Source: Pseudanabaena yagii GIHE-NHR1
Lineage (GTDB): Bacteria > Cyanobacteriota > Cyanobacteriia > Pseudanabaenales > Pseudanabaenaceae
NCBI RefSeq assembly: GCF_012863495.1
Contig: NZ_JAAVJL010000004.1
Location: 275,644-339,643 of the forward strand
Reading direction: 5' to 3'
Length of the DNA: 64,000 bases
Under the pieces are notes generated by a model. The model was not told the DNA's origin and ran no database searches. It saw only the letters and a list, made by a program, of their open reading frames with translations. Both the position numbers and the translations under genes were made by a program. Positions 43,990-52,747 of this stretch are shown in pieces. Positions within the stretch are counted from its first letter, which is position 1, and every line of letters starts with the position of its first letter.

Positions 43990-45264
43990 ATGAATAATCT
44001 AGATCCCAATCAAGATTTTAATCAGGAATTACAGCAAATACAAAAAGTGGAAGAAGAGGAAAAAGCAATAAATACTTCTTCAATACTCATCGTTGATGAC
44101 ACCCTTTATAACATTCAACTGTTATCCCTAATGCTCATCAGACAAGGTTATGTGGTTGAACAAGCAACAAATGGTCAAGAAGCCTTAGAAAAAGCGACTC
44201 AACTCTTACCTGACATAATTTTGCTTGATATTCGGATGCCTGATATTGATGGTTATGAAGTTTGTAAAATCCTCAAAGCTAATCCTACAACCCAAGGAAT
44301 CCCGATCATTTTCATTAGTTCCATTGAAGAGCCATCGGAAAAGGTAGAAGCGTTTTCTGTAGGCGGTGTGGACTATATTAGTAAGCCGTTTCAATTAATC
44401 GAAGTCCTAGCCAGAATCGAAACCCATCTGCGATTATGTTCTCTCCAAAAGAAATTACAAGAACAAAATGAACAGTTACAATTATCCGCTTCAGTATTGG
44501 CGCGATCGCTAAAACAAGAGCGAGAACTTAGTGAAATGAAAACTAACTTTATCTCAGTTGTCTCCCATGAGTTCCGCACTCCCCTTACTACGATTCAGAG
44601 TGCTGCTGAGCTACTAGAACACTATGAATGGACAAAAGAGGAACAAACTGAACAATTGCATCAAATCCAATCGGAAGTGAAGCATATGACTGAATTAATG
44701 GAAGATGTGCTATTCCTTAGTCGGACTAATGCCAACAAGGCAAAGCTAAATGTAACTGAATTTGATCTTTTAAAATTTTGCAAGCAACTAATACGCCAAA
44801 TCCAAAGAACATTTGGTAAAAACTATAACCTCCATTCATCATTCCATCATTCAGTGAATGATATATCAATTGATAATCCTCATCTACAACAGGATATTCC
44901 TCAATTTACAGTGCAAATGGATGAGAAACTCTTACGTCAAATCCTTTCAAATCTAATCACTAATGCAATTAAGTATTCTCCTGAAAATAAAGATATTGAT
45001 TTTCAAATGATCATTGATCAGGAGAATGCGATCTTCATCATCAGTGATCATGGGATCGGTATTCCTGAAGAAGACTTAACCCATTTATTTAGCGCATTTC
45101 ATCGAGGTAAAAATGTTGGTATATTACCTGGTACAGGATTAGGTTTATCAATTGTTAAAAACTGTGTAGATATTCACAATGGTTTAATATCTGTCAAGAG
45201 TCAATTAAATATAGGAACAGAATTTAGAGTTACCTTACCAATTGATAATCATCTAACAACCTAG
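43990..45264 (+). CDS. REC-HisKA-HATPase hybrid sensor kinase
   Basis: The 424-residue soluble kinase has an N-terminal receiver (ILIVDDTLYN, phosphoacceptor aspartate in ILLDIRMPDIDG at about residue 80, KPFQ), a coiled coil, then a HisKA domain with phosphoacceptor His near residue 193 (SVVSHEFRTPL) and a HATPase with NLITNAIKYS and GTGLGLSIV. This receiver-first layout is common in cyanobacteria, where an upstream kinase modulates a downstream one. The ATG at 43990 is preferred over a TTG two codons earlier. A perfect hairpin begins at the stop. A related REC-kinase follows 137 bases later. Confidence 0.9.
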   Translation: MNNLDPNQDFNQELQQIQKVEEEEKAINTSSILIVDDTLYNIQLLSLMLIRQGYVVEQATNGQEALEKATQLLPDIILLDIRMPDIDGYEVCKILKANPTTQGIPIIFISSIEEPSEKVEAFSVGGVDYISKPFQLIEVLARIETHLRLCSLQKKLQEQNEQLQLSASVLARSLKQERELSEMKTNFISVVSHEFRTPLTTIQSAAELLEHYEWTKEEQTEQLHQIQSEVKHMTELMEDVLFLSRTNANKAKLNVTEFDLLKFCKQLIRQIQRTFGKNYNLHSSFHHSVNDISIDNPHLQQDIPQFTVQMDEKLLRQILSNLITNAIKYSPENKDIDFQMIIDQENAIFIISDHGIGIPEEDLTHLFSAFHRGKNVGILPGTGLGLSIVKNCVDIHNGLISVKSQLNIGTEFRVTLPIDNHLTT

Positions 45265-45313
45265 AGAAATTTTGGACAGGGCTGCTTTGCAGCCCTGTCC
45301 AAAATTTCTCTAG
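45261..45313. terminator. Perfect palindrome over the REC-kinase stop
   Basis: Stem of about 25 bp, GC-TTT-GC apex, and the stop codon lies in the first bases of the stem. No U-run beyond the stem, so termination strength is uncertain. Confidence 0.7.
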
Positions 45314-45401
45314 ATCTACTATTTATGCAAGATGCTGTATGTCTAATTTTGAGTAACGATATCTATCGGTATAATGTCCTTAAGGATACTGCAAGGCTAG
45401 C

Positions 45402-46502
45402 ATGAAAAAAATTCTCCTAATCGAAGATAATCCCAACGTTTTGCAAAACACATCAAGAATGCTGCAAGCTGAGGGCTATATGGTAATCACGGCGAATAAT
45501 GGTCGCCAAGGTCTAGACATGGCTCAGCAGCAAATCCCTAGCTTAATCATTTGCGATATTATGATGCCAGAGATTGATGGCTATGGAGTTATTAGCGCAT
45601 TACGGAATAATCCTGCAACCACTGCAATTCCTTTTATATTTCTCAGTGCTAAGTCTGATAAAACTGACTTTCGTCAAGGCATGGAACTTGGTTCCGATGA
45701 CTACCTGACTAAGCCATTTACCAGAGACGAATTACTTGGTGCAATTAATGCTCAGTTTAAAAAGCAAGAGATCATCAATAGTTATTACAAGCAAGAATTA
45801 GATAATTTACGCGGCAATATCTCTAAGTCATTACCCCATCAGTTGCTGTTTCCTGCGATCGAGGTAATGGGTTTGGCAGATATCTTGGTTAAAAATTATC
45901 ATGCGATGGAAGCTCATGAAGTGCCCGATATCGGTAAGCGAATTCGGAAAGCGGGTCGAAATATGCATGAGATGGTGAAAAAATTTCTGCTGTATGCTGA
46001 GTTAGAGTCAACTGAAAATAATACCGAGTGGATGAGCCAGATCCGCAATAGTAAGACAACTTTCGTCGATATTGAGATCTCCAGTTGTGCTAGGAAAATT
46101 GCGGAACATTATAATCGCGCCTCAGATTTAGTTGTTGAGATTAAGGACGAGACTATTCAAATCTCCGATTCTTATTTGAATGTAATCGCTAAGGAAATCA
46201 TTGATAACGGATTTAAGTTTTCTCCTGAAGGCACAACTGTCAGCGTATCAGGGAGCAGCAATCAAACAGAATATTGTCTATGTGTTACCGACCGTGGTCA
46301 GGGGATCGAGCCTGAACAGATTGCAACTTTTGGTGCTTACATGAAGTTTGAGAAGAAACTATATATTCAACAAGGAACTGGTTTAGGTTTAGCGATCGCC
46401 AAAAGACTGATTGAACTACATGGTGGACGCTTAGAAATTGAGAGTATTCCCTACGAACTAACTCAAGTAAAAGTGTTTTTACCAATCATTAAAACAGCAT
46501 AA
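45402..46502 (+). CDS. REC-kinase with degenerate H-box
   Basis: The 366-residue protein begins with a receiver domain (ILLIEDNPN, D52 in IICDIMMPEIDG, KPFTRDE). The dimerisation/phosphotransfer helix reads SKSLPHQLLFPAIEVMG, where H146 is followed by Gln in place of the usual Glu/Asp and the RTPL motif is gone. The HATPase looks sound (KEIIDNGFKFS, DRGQGI, GTGLGLAIAK). The acidic neighbour of the histidine is needed for phosphotransfer in most kinases, so autophosphorylation may be weak or absent. Ribosome site not obvious. Likely works with the preceding kinase. Confidence 0.87.
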   Translation: MKKILLIEDNPNVLQNTSRMLQAEGYMVITANNGRQGLDMAQQQIPSLIICDIMMPEIDGYGVISALRNNPATTAIPFIFLSAKSDKTDFRQGMELGSDDYLTKPFTRDELLGAINAQFKKQEIINSYYKQELDNLRGNISKSLPHQLLFPAIEVMGLADILVKNYHAMEAHEVPDIGKRIRKAGRNMHEMVKKFLLYAELESTENNTEWMSQIRNSKTTFVDIEISSCARKIAEHYNRASDLVVEIKDETIQISDSYLNVIAKEIIDNGFKFSPEGTTVSVSGSSNQTEYCLCVTDRGQGIEPEQIATFGAYMKFEKKLYIQQGTGLGLAIAKRLIELHGGRLEIESIPYELTQVKVFLPIIKTA

Positions 46503-46536
46503 GGCTCTTGCGGATAAAAAATGTCCCACCAAAGTT

Positions 46537-46600
46537 ATCTAGCTTCGACTTCGCTCAGCTAACGTTGGCTGAGCGAAGTCGAAGCCACAGGTACTTTAGT
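46537..46600 (+). repeat. 64-bp dispersed palindromic repeat, copy 2
   Basis: Matches the reverse complement of 9582-9645 with one mismatch; both copies extend beyond the palindrome into CCACAGGTACTTTAGT. The identity of the flank shows that a defined element moved or was copied, in place of chance hairpins. Confidence 0.85.
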
Positions 46601-46637
46601 TAATAGCAAGTCCCTAAGTAGCCCAAAAGCTTCAAGT

Positions 46638-46676
46638 ATTTTTGGGAAGTGTGGCAAAGCCACACTTCCCAAAAAT
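46638..46676. repeat. Palindrome with GC-AAA-GC apex
   Basis: Perfect 18-base arms ATTTTTGGGAAGTGTGGC and complement. Position downstream of the REC-kinase permits a terminator role. Confidence 0.7.
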
Positions 46677-46848
46677 TTCTTGGTGAGCAACAAGCCCTGT
46701 AGGTGATTTGCGTCACTCTCATCGCTTAGTTTGGTCACGGATACAGTCTGTGATAGTCACCAGTAGATTTAGTTGGTGATCACTGTGGATAGAAGAGAAT
46801 TGTTAGAACATAGGAACTGTGCAGATCGTCCTATGGTAATCCAAAGTT

Positions 46849-47085
46849 ATGATTATTCTATCTTCCTCTGAAATTCAGCCAATCAATTTACTAACCCCTT
46901 GGGGTGATGAAAAAGGAATTTATTATTTGGGTAAAACCTTTTTACCGATTAATATTCATCCCAACCAAGAGGAAGCGATCGCAGCTTGTCGTCGTGATTT
47001 AGATGAAGGAATGCTCTCCATCGTTGTCGATGAGGGGGATCGGGTTTCTCTATGGTGGTATTTTTCTGAATATACGGGTTTCTGA
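46849..47085 (+). CDS. Small protein of unknown function
   Basis: Not recognised. The 78-residue acidic product reads IILSSSEIQPINLLTPWGDE, IYYLGKTFLPINIHP, QEEAIAACRRDLDEGM and ends VSLWWYFSEYTGF. The mix of strands and one helix looks like a real small domain, and codon choice is like its neighbours, including one HIP1 core. It stands alone between a repeat-rich gap and the convergent phzF-like gene. Confidence 0.55.
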   Translation: MIILSSSEIQPINLLTPWGDEKGIYYLGKTFLPINIHPNQEEAIAACRRDLDEGMLSIVVDEGDRVSLWWYFSEYTGF

Positions 47086-47128
47086 AACATTGTGAAAAAA
47101 TATTGTTCTGAGATTAAGCCTAGGAACT

Positions 47129-47938
47129 TTAAGAATATGTAGTTTGACCCCGTAAAAAAGTGACTGCCTCACCTTTGAGCAAAACTCGCTCTCCGCGATC
47201 GCTTACCTCAAGATTACCTGTCCTCTGTGATAATTGTTTGGCTTTGAGACTCCCCTTACCGAGACGTTTTGACCAATAGGGAGTCAGACTACAATGGGCT
47301 GAACCAGTGACGGGATCTTCAGGAATTCCCGCTTTGGGGGCAAAAAAGCGCGATACAAAATCATAGTCCTGACCTGCATCGGCGATCGCTGTAATAATAA
47401 ATCCAAATCCATCTAACTGAGCGATAAGCTCATAGGGGGGATCAAAATCTTGAACGGCTGACTCAGACTCTAAAACTACAGCTAGATAATCTGCACTTTG
47501 TCCAAGAGATATATAGGAACGATCGCCAAAAATATGTTTAAGCACCAGTTGCGATCGATCTGAGCAATTCTGATAAAAAGCCGCAGGAAAATCCATAACG
47601 ATCAAATTATCTTCAAAGCTAATTTGGAGATCACCGCTCAGGGTCGAAAAAATAAGTGGGGTATCGGTAGCGATCGCCTCGATTTCACGGAGATAATGCG
47701 CCATGGCAAGAGTGGCATGGCCACATAGTGGAACCTCTCGTTTTGGCGTAAACCAACGCAACTGAAAATGATTTTTACCTAAAGGTTTGACAAAAGCAGT
47801 TTCCGATAGATTGATTTCTGCGGCAATTTGCTGCATTTGAGCATCTTCAGGAAACTTATCCACCAAGGCTGTTGCCGCAGGATTACCCTGAAAGACCTGA
47901 TTGGTAAATGCGTCAATAATTGCGATCGTCAGTTGCAT
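47129..47938 (-). CDS. PhzF family isomerase-like protein
   Basis: The 269-residue protein has the diaminopimelate epimerase-like double hotdog fold. Family marks are IIDAFTNQVFQGNPAA, the catalytic glutamate in INLSETAFV, LRWFTPKREVPLCGHATLA, and the C-terminal EDPVTGSAHCSL. In phenazine producers PhzF isomerises DHHA. Most bacterial relatives, including this stand-alone one, have unknown substrates, and no phenazine genes are near. The start is the ATG giving MQLTIAIIDAF; a 13-codon upstream extension is less likely. Confidence 0.87.
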   Translation of the reverse strand: MQLTIAIIDAFTNQVFQGNPAATALVDKFPEDAQMQQIAAEINLSETAFVKPLGKNHFQLRWFTPKREVPLCGHATLAMAHYLREIEAIATDTPLIFSTLSGDLQISFEDNLIVMDFPAAFYQNCSDRSQLVLKHIFGDRSYISLGQSADYLAVVLESESAVQDFDPPYELIAQLDGFGFIITAIADAGQDYDFVSRFFAPKAGIPEDPVTGSAHCSLTPYWSKRLGKGSLKAKQLSQRTGNLEVSDRGERVLLKGEAVTFLRGQTTYS

Positions 47939-48001
47939 AGATATTTTTTGAATATTTAAGTGAATGTAAGTGTCCACTTAGGTAACGCGCAGTAAAACAA
48001 G

Positions 48002-48151
48002 GAACCGATTTTTGTAGCGCAACTTCACCACGCTACAAAAATCTAGTTCTTGAGCAAATCGCATCACCCTACAGCAATTTCCGATCAACCGAACCACAAG
48101 AATTTTTTACAAGTATTGCAAAGCAACTCTTTTAAAAAATTCTTGGTTCGG
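48002..48151. repeat. Two hairpins in the gap upstream of phzF-like gene
   Basis: Arms GATTTTTGTAGCG/CGCTACAAAAATC at 48002-48049 and CCGAACCACAAGAATTTTTT with complement at 48089-48151, the second with a GC-AAA-GC apex flanked by mispairs. Nothing coding is seen. The second can terminate the lipoprotein transcripts. Confidence 0.6.
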
Positions 48152-48192
48152 TTTTGAGCGCAAAGCCCTGTAAGTGGGACTCATTCTCCAGA

Positions 48193-48891
48193 TTAAGGAG
48201 TTGCAGGAATTGCGACGGTGGGATCGACTTTATAGCTATTGACAACACGATCAAAGGAATCTTTTAAGGCAGGAATTTGATCGGCAACACCACCAGTAGT
48301 AATTAGGGAAATTTTGTCACCATTGCGGCTGATAAAGCTATTGCCCTGTACCTTGGCAGTAATATTTTTGATGGACTCATCATAGCTCCACACAATTTGC
48401 ACACTGCCATCTTTTTGTTGGATGGGCTTTTCGGAGGTAAATCCTGCTCTAGAGCCAAAAGTTGATTTGAGGAAGGTTTCTAACAGTGAAGTCAACTGCT
48501 CAGGCGTTGTTTCTGTGGGAGCTTTAAATACATCTACTGACAACAAAGCGTTTTTGCTAGGGTCAAACCATAAAACAATTACCTCATTAGGCTTCTTGTT
48601 TTCTTGAGGCTTCCACCCTTTAGGCACATCAATTTGGAATAGTCCAGAGGGATGTTTGTATGGCTCTAAACCATCGATTTTGACTTTGATAATACGTGCA
48701 TCGGACTTTGGCGCAGCATCAGGATTAGTAGCTACACTTTTGGCATCTGGAGTTTTCGCAGCACTAGATGTGGTAGGACTAGCAGATGCACTAGGTTTAG
48801 TTTCAGGGGCATTAGGGGTGCAGCTTCCGAGCAAACTGCCAAAGAAGGCGATCGCGCCAAGAGATGTCACTATAAAATTAGTTTTTCGCAT
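48193..48891 (-). CDS. Lipoprotein of unknown function (paralogue A)
   Basis: The 232-residue product starts MRKTNF, followed by a signal segment and lipobox LLGSC with the lipidated cysteine at residue 24. A Pro/Ala/Ser/Thr-rich linker (about 25-65) and a globular domain come next, with YKHPSGLFQIDVPKGW and IVWSYDESI. A GAGGAG ribosome site lies four bases before this ATG and decides against the GTG four codons upstream. The globular part is homologous to the next gene. The KHxSGxxxIxVPKxW opening resembles the PsbP/Mog1-like fold, but this is a weak impression. Confidence 0.72.
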   Translation of the reverse strand: MRKTNFIVTSLGAIAFFGSLLGSCTPNAPETKPSASASPTTSSAAKTPDAKSVATNPDAAPKSDARIIKVKIDGLEPYKHPSGLFQIDVPKGWKPQENKKPNEVIVLWFDPSKNALLSVDVFKAPTETTPEQLTSLLETFLKSTFGSRAGFTSEKPIQQKDGSVQIVWSYDESIKNITAKVQGNSFISRNGDKISLITTGGVADQIPALKDSFDRVVNSYKVDPTVAIPATP

Positions 48892-48939
48892 TTCACTCCT
48901 CACTTTAGAAATTAATTTGAGATTTTAAATCATGAACTT

Positions 48940-49695
48940 TTAAGGAATAGCCAAACTCGCATTCACCGTCTGACTGTTGGATATTTTAGCGAAGGAATCT
49001 TTCATTTCTGTAAATTTGGGTTCGATCGCCCCAAAAGTTAAAATAGCAAACTTGTTATTAACCCGTTGCATTTTACTATTGGCTTGGAATTTCAGTTTTT
49101 TATCGCCAATTGTTACAGTTGATGTCCATTCGATCACAATATTTCCCGCCGATTCCACCACTGGCGATCGCATCTCAAAATCGGGCTGGTTGCCATACAT
49201 TCCTTTAACAATTATTTCAAAAACATCACTCAGACGATTTTCAGGAATTTCACTAGGCGGCACAAAAATATTCGAGGAAATAGTAGCTCGTCCTGCTTTC
49301 TCATTCCAAGTAACAAGAATTTCGCTAGGTTGGCTGTTATCCACAACTTGCCAATCCTTAGGTACACTAATTTCCAAAATGCCTGAACGATGCTTATACA
49401 GTTCGAGTTCGCCAATCTCTAGTTCAGGGAGCTTGCTAAAGTCAATTGTGGGACTTGGTGTAGGGGACTTAGCGGGACTAGCAATTTGATTAGTTGCATT
49501 AGTAGGATTAGGACTAGGATTGTTTTTGGTATTGGTTGGAGTTGGCGAAACCTTGGTGATATCAGTAGCTGGCATAGACACATTACTCTTGCCACCAGTA
49601 TTGGAGTTACTACAGGCTGTGAATAGCAGCATAGCGATCGCTGCTAAGGGCAGTAACATCGATACCCTCATCGACAACTTTTGATAAAGAAACAT
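48940..49695 (-). CDS. Lipoprotein of unknown function (paralogue B)
   Basis: The 251-residue lipoprotein has lipobox LFTAC (cysteine 28), a long Asn/Pro/Thr/Ser linker (about 30-85), and a domain that aligns with the next gene downstream: YKHRSGILEISVPKDWQVV, ILVTWNEKAG, NIVIEWTST. The two genes lie in tandem on one strand, 48 bases apart, and arose by duplication. Both are probably outer- or plasma-membrane-anchored periplasmic proteins. An internal ATG eight codons in would still leave a signal peptide. Confidence 0.72.
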   Translation of the reverse strand: MFLYQKLSMRVSMLLPLAAIAMLLFTACSNSNTGGKSNVSMPATDITKVSPTPTNTKNNPSPNPTNATNQIASPAKSPTPSPTIDFSKLPELEIGELELYKHRSGILEISVPKDWQVVDNSQPSEILVTWNEKAGRATISSNIFVPPSEIPENRLSDVFEIIVKGMYGNQPDFEMRSPVVESAGNIVIEWTSTVTIGDKKLKFQANSKMQRVNNKFAILTFGAIEPKFTEMKDSFAKISNSQTVNASLAIP

Positions 49696-49730
49696 AAATG
49701 TTGCGTGTGCGTTCTAGTCAAACCCAGATA

Positions 49731-49761
49731 ATTAAAAGCCTTGCAAAGCAAGGCTTTTAAT
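49731..49761 (-). terminator. pyrC terminator hairpin
   Basis: Perfect arms ATTAAAAGCCTTGC and complement with 3-base loop (GC-AAA-GC apex), 34 bases after the pyrC stop. Confidence 0.7.
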
Positions 49762-49795
49762 TTTTTAAGTCTATGTAATTCATTGTGTCGTTAAT

Positions 49796-51184
49796 CTAGC
49801 CAAACCGCAAGGCTTGACCCCGCACATCAGCATTGACTTTACCATCAGCAAATACCACCTGACCACCGACAATTGTAGTCACCGCCCAACCTGTAAGCTC
49901 CCATCCCGCAAAGGAACTCCATCCACATTTAGTCAACAAATCTTCATTTCGGACAGGTTTATAGTTATTCAAATCGACTAGCACCAAGTCAGCATCCCAA
50001 CCAATGCGGATCTCGCCTTTATTGGCAATTTTGTATGCTTTCGCAACATTCCTACTCATCCATTGGCTGACCTGATGGACGGTGCAACGCCCCTTTGCGG
50101 CTTGGGTCAACATCAATGGTAACGAGGTCTCGACCCCCGGCATTCCTGATGGGACATTGGCTGGCTCTAGAAATACCGTATCTTTTGAGGATTTTTCAGT
50201 CTGATTGAGTTGGTCATCTTCACTTCCTGCCAGTCCCTTTTCCGCCAAAGTATGGGGGGCATGGTCAGTGGCGATAAAGTCAATCACACCATCGAGCAAA
50301 GCTTGCCAAAGGATTTCCTGATCACGAGGCGATCGCAAAGGTGGGTTCATCTGCGCTAGGGAACCAATTTTGTCGTAAGCACTAATATTCATCAATAAAT
50401 GCTGTGGTGTTACTTCGGCTGTCACCCATGCAGGTTTGTCTTGACGTAAAAATTCTGCTTCTTCCCCTGTGGACATATGAAGAATATGTAACCGTCGTTG
50501 ATATTTCTTAGAAAGTTTGACAGCAAGTTGCGTGGCATTGAGTGCTGCTTGATTGTCTTGAATTAGTGAATGCTTAGCAGGAATTTTGCTATCTGCAAAT
50601 TCGATGCGTCGTTGAGCAATTCTCGCCTGATCTTCTGCATGAACGGCAATGAGGCGATCGCCCTGAGAAAAAATCCGATCCAATATTTCCTCTTGATCGA
50701 CTAGCAAAGCCCCATGCATCGATCCCATAAATATCTTGATGCCACAGGTGGGATTCGCTGTTAGTAAATCAGGCAAAATCTCGGCCGTTGCCCCAATAAA
50801 AAAGCCGTAATTCACTACACATTTACTAGCTGCCCGACTGAGCTTGTCATCTAATGCTGCTTGGGTAATCGTGAGGGGTCGAGTATTCGGCATTTCTAAA
50901 AAGCTAGTCACGCCCCCCTTCGCGCAAGCATGACTCGCCGTTCGTAAATCCTCTTTATGCTCTAGCCCCGGTTCGCGAAAATGCACTTGTGGATCAATTA
51001 CGCCCGCCATTAGGGTTAAGCCTGCTGCCTCGATAATTTCTAATGGTTGATTATCAGTACTTAGATCATCGGGATTGAGGGTTGGGGCGATCGCTGCAAT
51101 TTTGCCATGCTGGACGTAAACATCGCCAATCAAAGTCTCGCGATCGGGCAAAATAATCGTGCTTTGTCTAATTAATATGCTCAA
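49796..51184 (-). CDS. pyrC: Dihydroorotase (class I amidohydrolase)
   Basis: Dihydroorotase closes carbamoyl-aspartate to dihydroorotate in pyrimidine synthesis. The 462-residue TIM-barrel amidohydrolase shows VIDPQVHFREPGLEHKEDL (two metal histidines and substrate Arg), the likely carboxylated-lysine region GIKIFMGSMHG, LHILHMSTGEE and FIATDHAPHTLAEKG. Class I length and EPG motif separate it from allantoinases, but a related amidohydrolase cannot be wholly excluded. The start appears to be TTG with product MSILIRQSTIILPDR. Confidence 0.88.
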   Translation of the reverse strand: MSILIRQSTIILPDRETLIGDVYVQHGKIAAIAPTLNPDDLSTDNQPLEIIEAAGLTLMAGVIDPQVHFREPGLEHKEDLRTASHACAKGGVTSFLEMPNTRPLTITQAALDDKLSRAASKCVVNYGFFIGATAEILPDLLTANPTCGIKIFMGSMHGALLVDQEEILDRIFSQGDRLIAVHAEDQARIAQRRIEFADSKIPAKHSLIQDNQAALNATQLAVKLSKKYQRRLHILHMSTGEEAEFLRQDKPAWVTAEVTPQHLLMNISAYDKIGSLAQMNPPLRSPRDQEILWQALLDGVIDFIATDHAPHTLAEKGLAGSEDDQLNQTEKSSKDTVFLEPANVPSGMPGVETSLPLMLTQAAKGRCTVHQVSQWMSRNVAKAYKIANKGEIRIGWDADLVLVDLNNYKPVRNEDLLTKCGWSSFAGWELTGWAVTTIVGGQVVFADGKVNADVRGQALRFG

Positions 51185-51247
51185 AATAAAATCTCTATTC
51201 GGTAATTATACAGTTAAGTGATATTTGCAAAAAAGAAGTCATTAATA

Positions 51248-51451
51248 CTAAACCCTGTAAGAAATGCCTCTTTCATTAGCTCTTTGCAAAGGTTTATTTT
51301 TAGCCTTGCTTTCAATTAATTCCCAATCGGCATTTTCTAGCACAGCATCCAATACATCAGATAGATTACAACGTTGCTCATAGGCAATGCGCCTTAAAAT
51401 ATCGTGATGTTCTGGCAAAACATATACAGGCTTTCTCTGTGTTTGCGCCAT
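51248..51451 (-). CDS. Small ribbon-helix-helix-like protein
   Basis: The 67-residue basic protein reads KPVYVLPEHHDILRRIAYEQ then CNLSDVLDAVLENADWEL. This strand-helix-helix order fits an RHH/CopG-type DNA-binding antitoxin or regulator. No toxin gene accompanies it. It is divergent from the DNA methyltransferase gene by about 85 bases, so it might control the restriction-modification genes or be an orphan antitoxin. Both are guesses. Confidence 0.6.
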   Translation of the reverse strand: MAQTQRKPVYVLPEHHDILRRIAYEQRCNLSDVLDAVLENADWELIESKAKNKPLQRANERGISYRV

Positions 51452-51537
51452 TTTTAACTTAGCAATAAATTAATGATCTTCATCATATCACGGCTAAGTA
51501 TATAATTGGCTAATTAGCTATTCTTGAAGATATAAAT

Positions 51538-52728
51538 ATGAAAAAAACGTTTATAGATTTATTCTCTGGTGCAGGTGGGATGTCTTGCGGGTTGGAAATG
51601 GCTGGTTGGCATTGCTTACTAGGAATTGACCATGATCGCGCTGCCATTGAAACTTTTCAGCATAATCATCCACAAGCGAAAGCGATCGCTGGCGATATTC
51701 GCGAAATATCTAACCAACAAATTCAAGAAATAACCCATCATCAAAAAGTTGACTTAATTTGTGGTGGGCCGCCTTGTCAAGGATTTTCTACAATTGGACA
51801 AAATGATCACCTAGACGAACGTAACTTTCTATTTCTTGAGTTTCTTCGAATAGTAGAAGCCTTAGAACCTGATTACATTATTGTTGAAAATGTGACAGGT
51901 CTTTTATCCAAAAGAAATGAAAGTGTTTTAAAATCAATAATTAAAAGCTTTACAGATTTGGGCTATACCATTGATGTCAAAGTTTTATCAGCGCATCATT
52001 ATGGAGTCCCAGAAAAAAGAAGACGGACAATATTTTTGGGAAATCGCTTTGGCGTAAGAAATATTTATCCAGATAAAATTTTTAAGGATTCAGATCAAGA
52101 TCTTCAAGATTTACCTTTGCCTAGAACTGTTGGATGGGCTTTTGATAATTTATTAGAATCAAACGGTGAAATCTTAAATCATGATATCAAGCGATCGCAA
52201 ATTGCTAATGATTTAGAAAGAGAAAGAATTAGTCATATACCCGAAGGAAAAAGCATTAGATATGAGAAAGATCAGTTAGCATATTTACCTAAAAATCTAT
52301 GGTTTGATGTCGATTGGTCAAGTATTCATGAAGAGCGCTTTAGAGAAGCTAAATTAAATCGTTTAGATTGTGATGATTGTGCAAATACAATTAACACCAG
52401 TCGCACCACTTACTATCATCCAGTTGAAAACCGCTATTTAACGGCTAGGGAAGCCGCCGCAATTCAGTCCTTTCCATCTAATTATTTTTTTTGTGGCACT
52501 CTAACTCAACAATGGCGACAAATTGGTAATGCTGTCCCACCACTTCTTGCAAAAGCGATCGGTGAATCCATACTTATGTTGGATTCCACTAAAAATAATA
52601 TGGAAATAACTACCTCAATTGAAGATATTCAATCAATTAGAGCAAAAGCATTTTCTTATAAAGAAAATGCTTTTAATAAATCTAAGCAACTTGACAAAGT
52701 AAAATCTACTCAGCTTGCATTATTTTGA
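51538..52728 (+). CDS. C5-cytosine DNA methyltransferase
   Basis: The 396-residue enzyme has all main C5 methylase motifs in order: I (FIDLFSGAGGMSCGLEMAG), IV with catalytic C80 (GGPPCQGFS), VI (YIIVENVTG), VIII (PEKRRRTIFLG), IX-X (AAIQSFPSNY, QIGNAVPPLLA). The target recognition region between VIII and IX is about 150 residues and does not reveal the site. A 30-residue Lys/Asp-rich tail follows motif X. The convergent gene 19 bases away encodes a nuclease, giving a type II restriction-modification pair. HIP1 sites occur within it, so it is not recently acquired or is well ameliorated. Confidence 0.94.
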   Translation: MKKTFIDLFSGAGGMSCGLEMAGWHCLLGIDHDRAAIETFQHNHPQAKAIAGDIREISNQQIQEITHHQKVDLICGGPPCQGFSTIGQNDHLDERNFLFLEFLRIVEALEPDYIIVENVTGLLSKRNESVLKSIIKSFTDLGYTIDVKVLSAHHYGVPEKRRRTIFLGNRFGVRNIYPDKIFKDSDQDLQDLPLPRTVGWAFDNLLESNGEILNHDIKRSQIANDLERERISHIPEGKSIRYEKDQLAYLPKNLWFDVDWSSIHEERFREAKLNRLDCDDCANTINTSRTTYYHPVENRYLTAREAAAIQSFPSNYFFCGTLTQQWRQIGNAVPPLLAKAIGESILMLDSTKNNMEITTSIEDIQSIRAKAFSYKENAFNKSKQLDKVKSTQLALF

Positions 52729-52747
52729 ATTGTAGAACACATTAAAT

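Larger units (their letters stand above)
46503..46848. other. Intergenic region with two palindromes
   Basis: This 346-bp gap holds the 64-bp dispersed repeat (46537-46600) and a palindrome with GC-AAA-GC apex (46638-46676). About 170 bases follow without visible structure, apart from short GTGATAGTCACC and GGTGATCAC inverted words at about 46750-46785. No gene is seen. Confidence 0.55.

Noticed and set aside
47939..47977. Longer start for the phzF-like gene
   Set aside because: PhzF proteins begin at the first strand (QLTIAIIDAF); the extra 13 codons have no counterpart.
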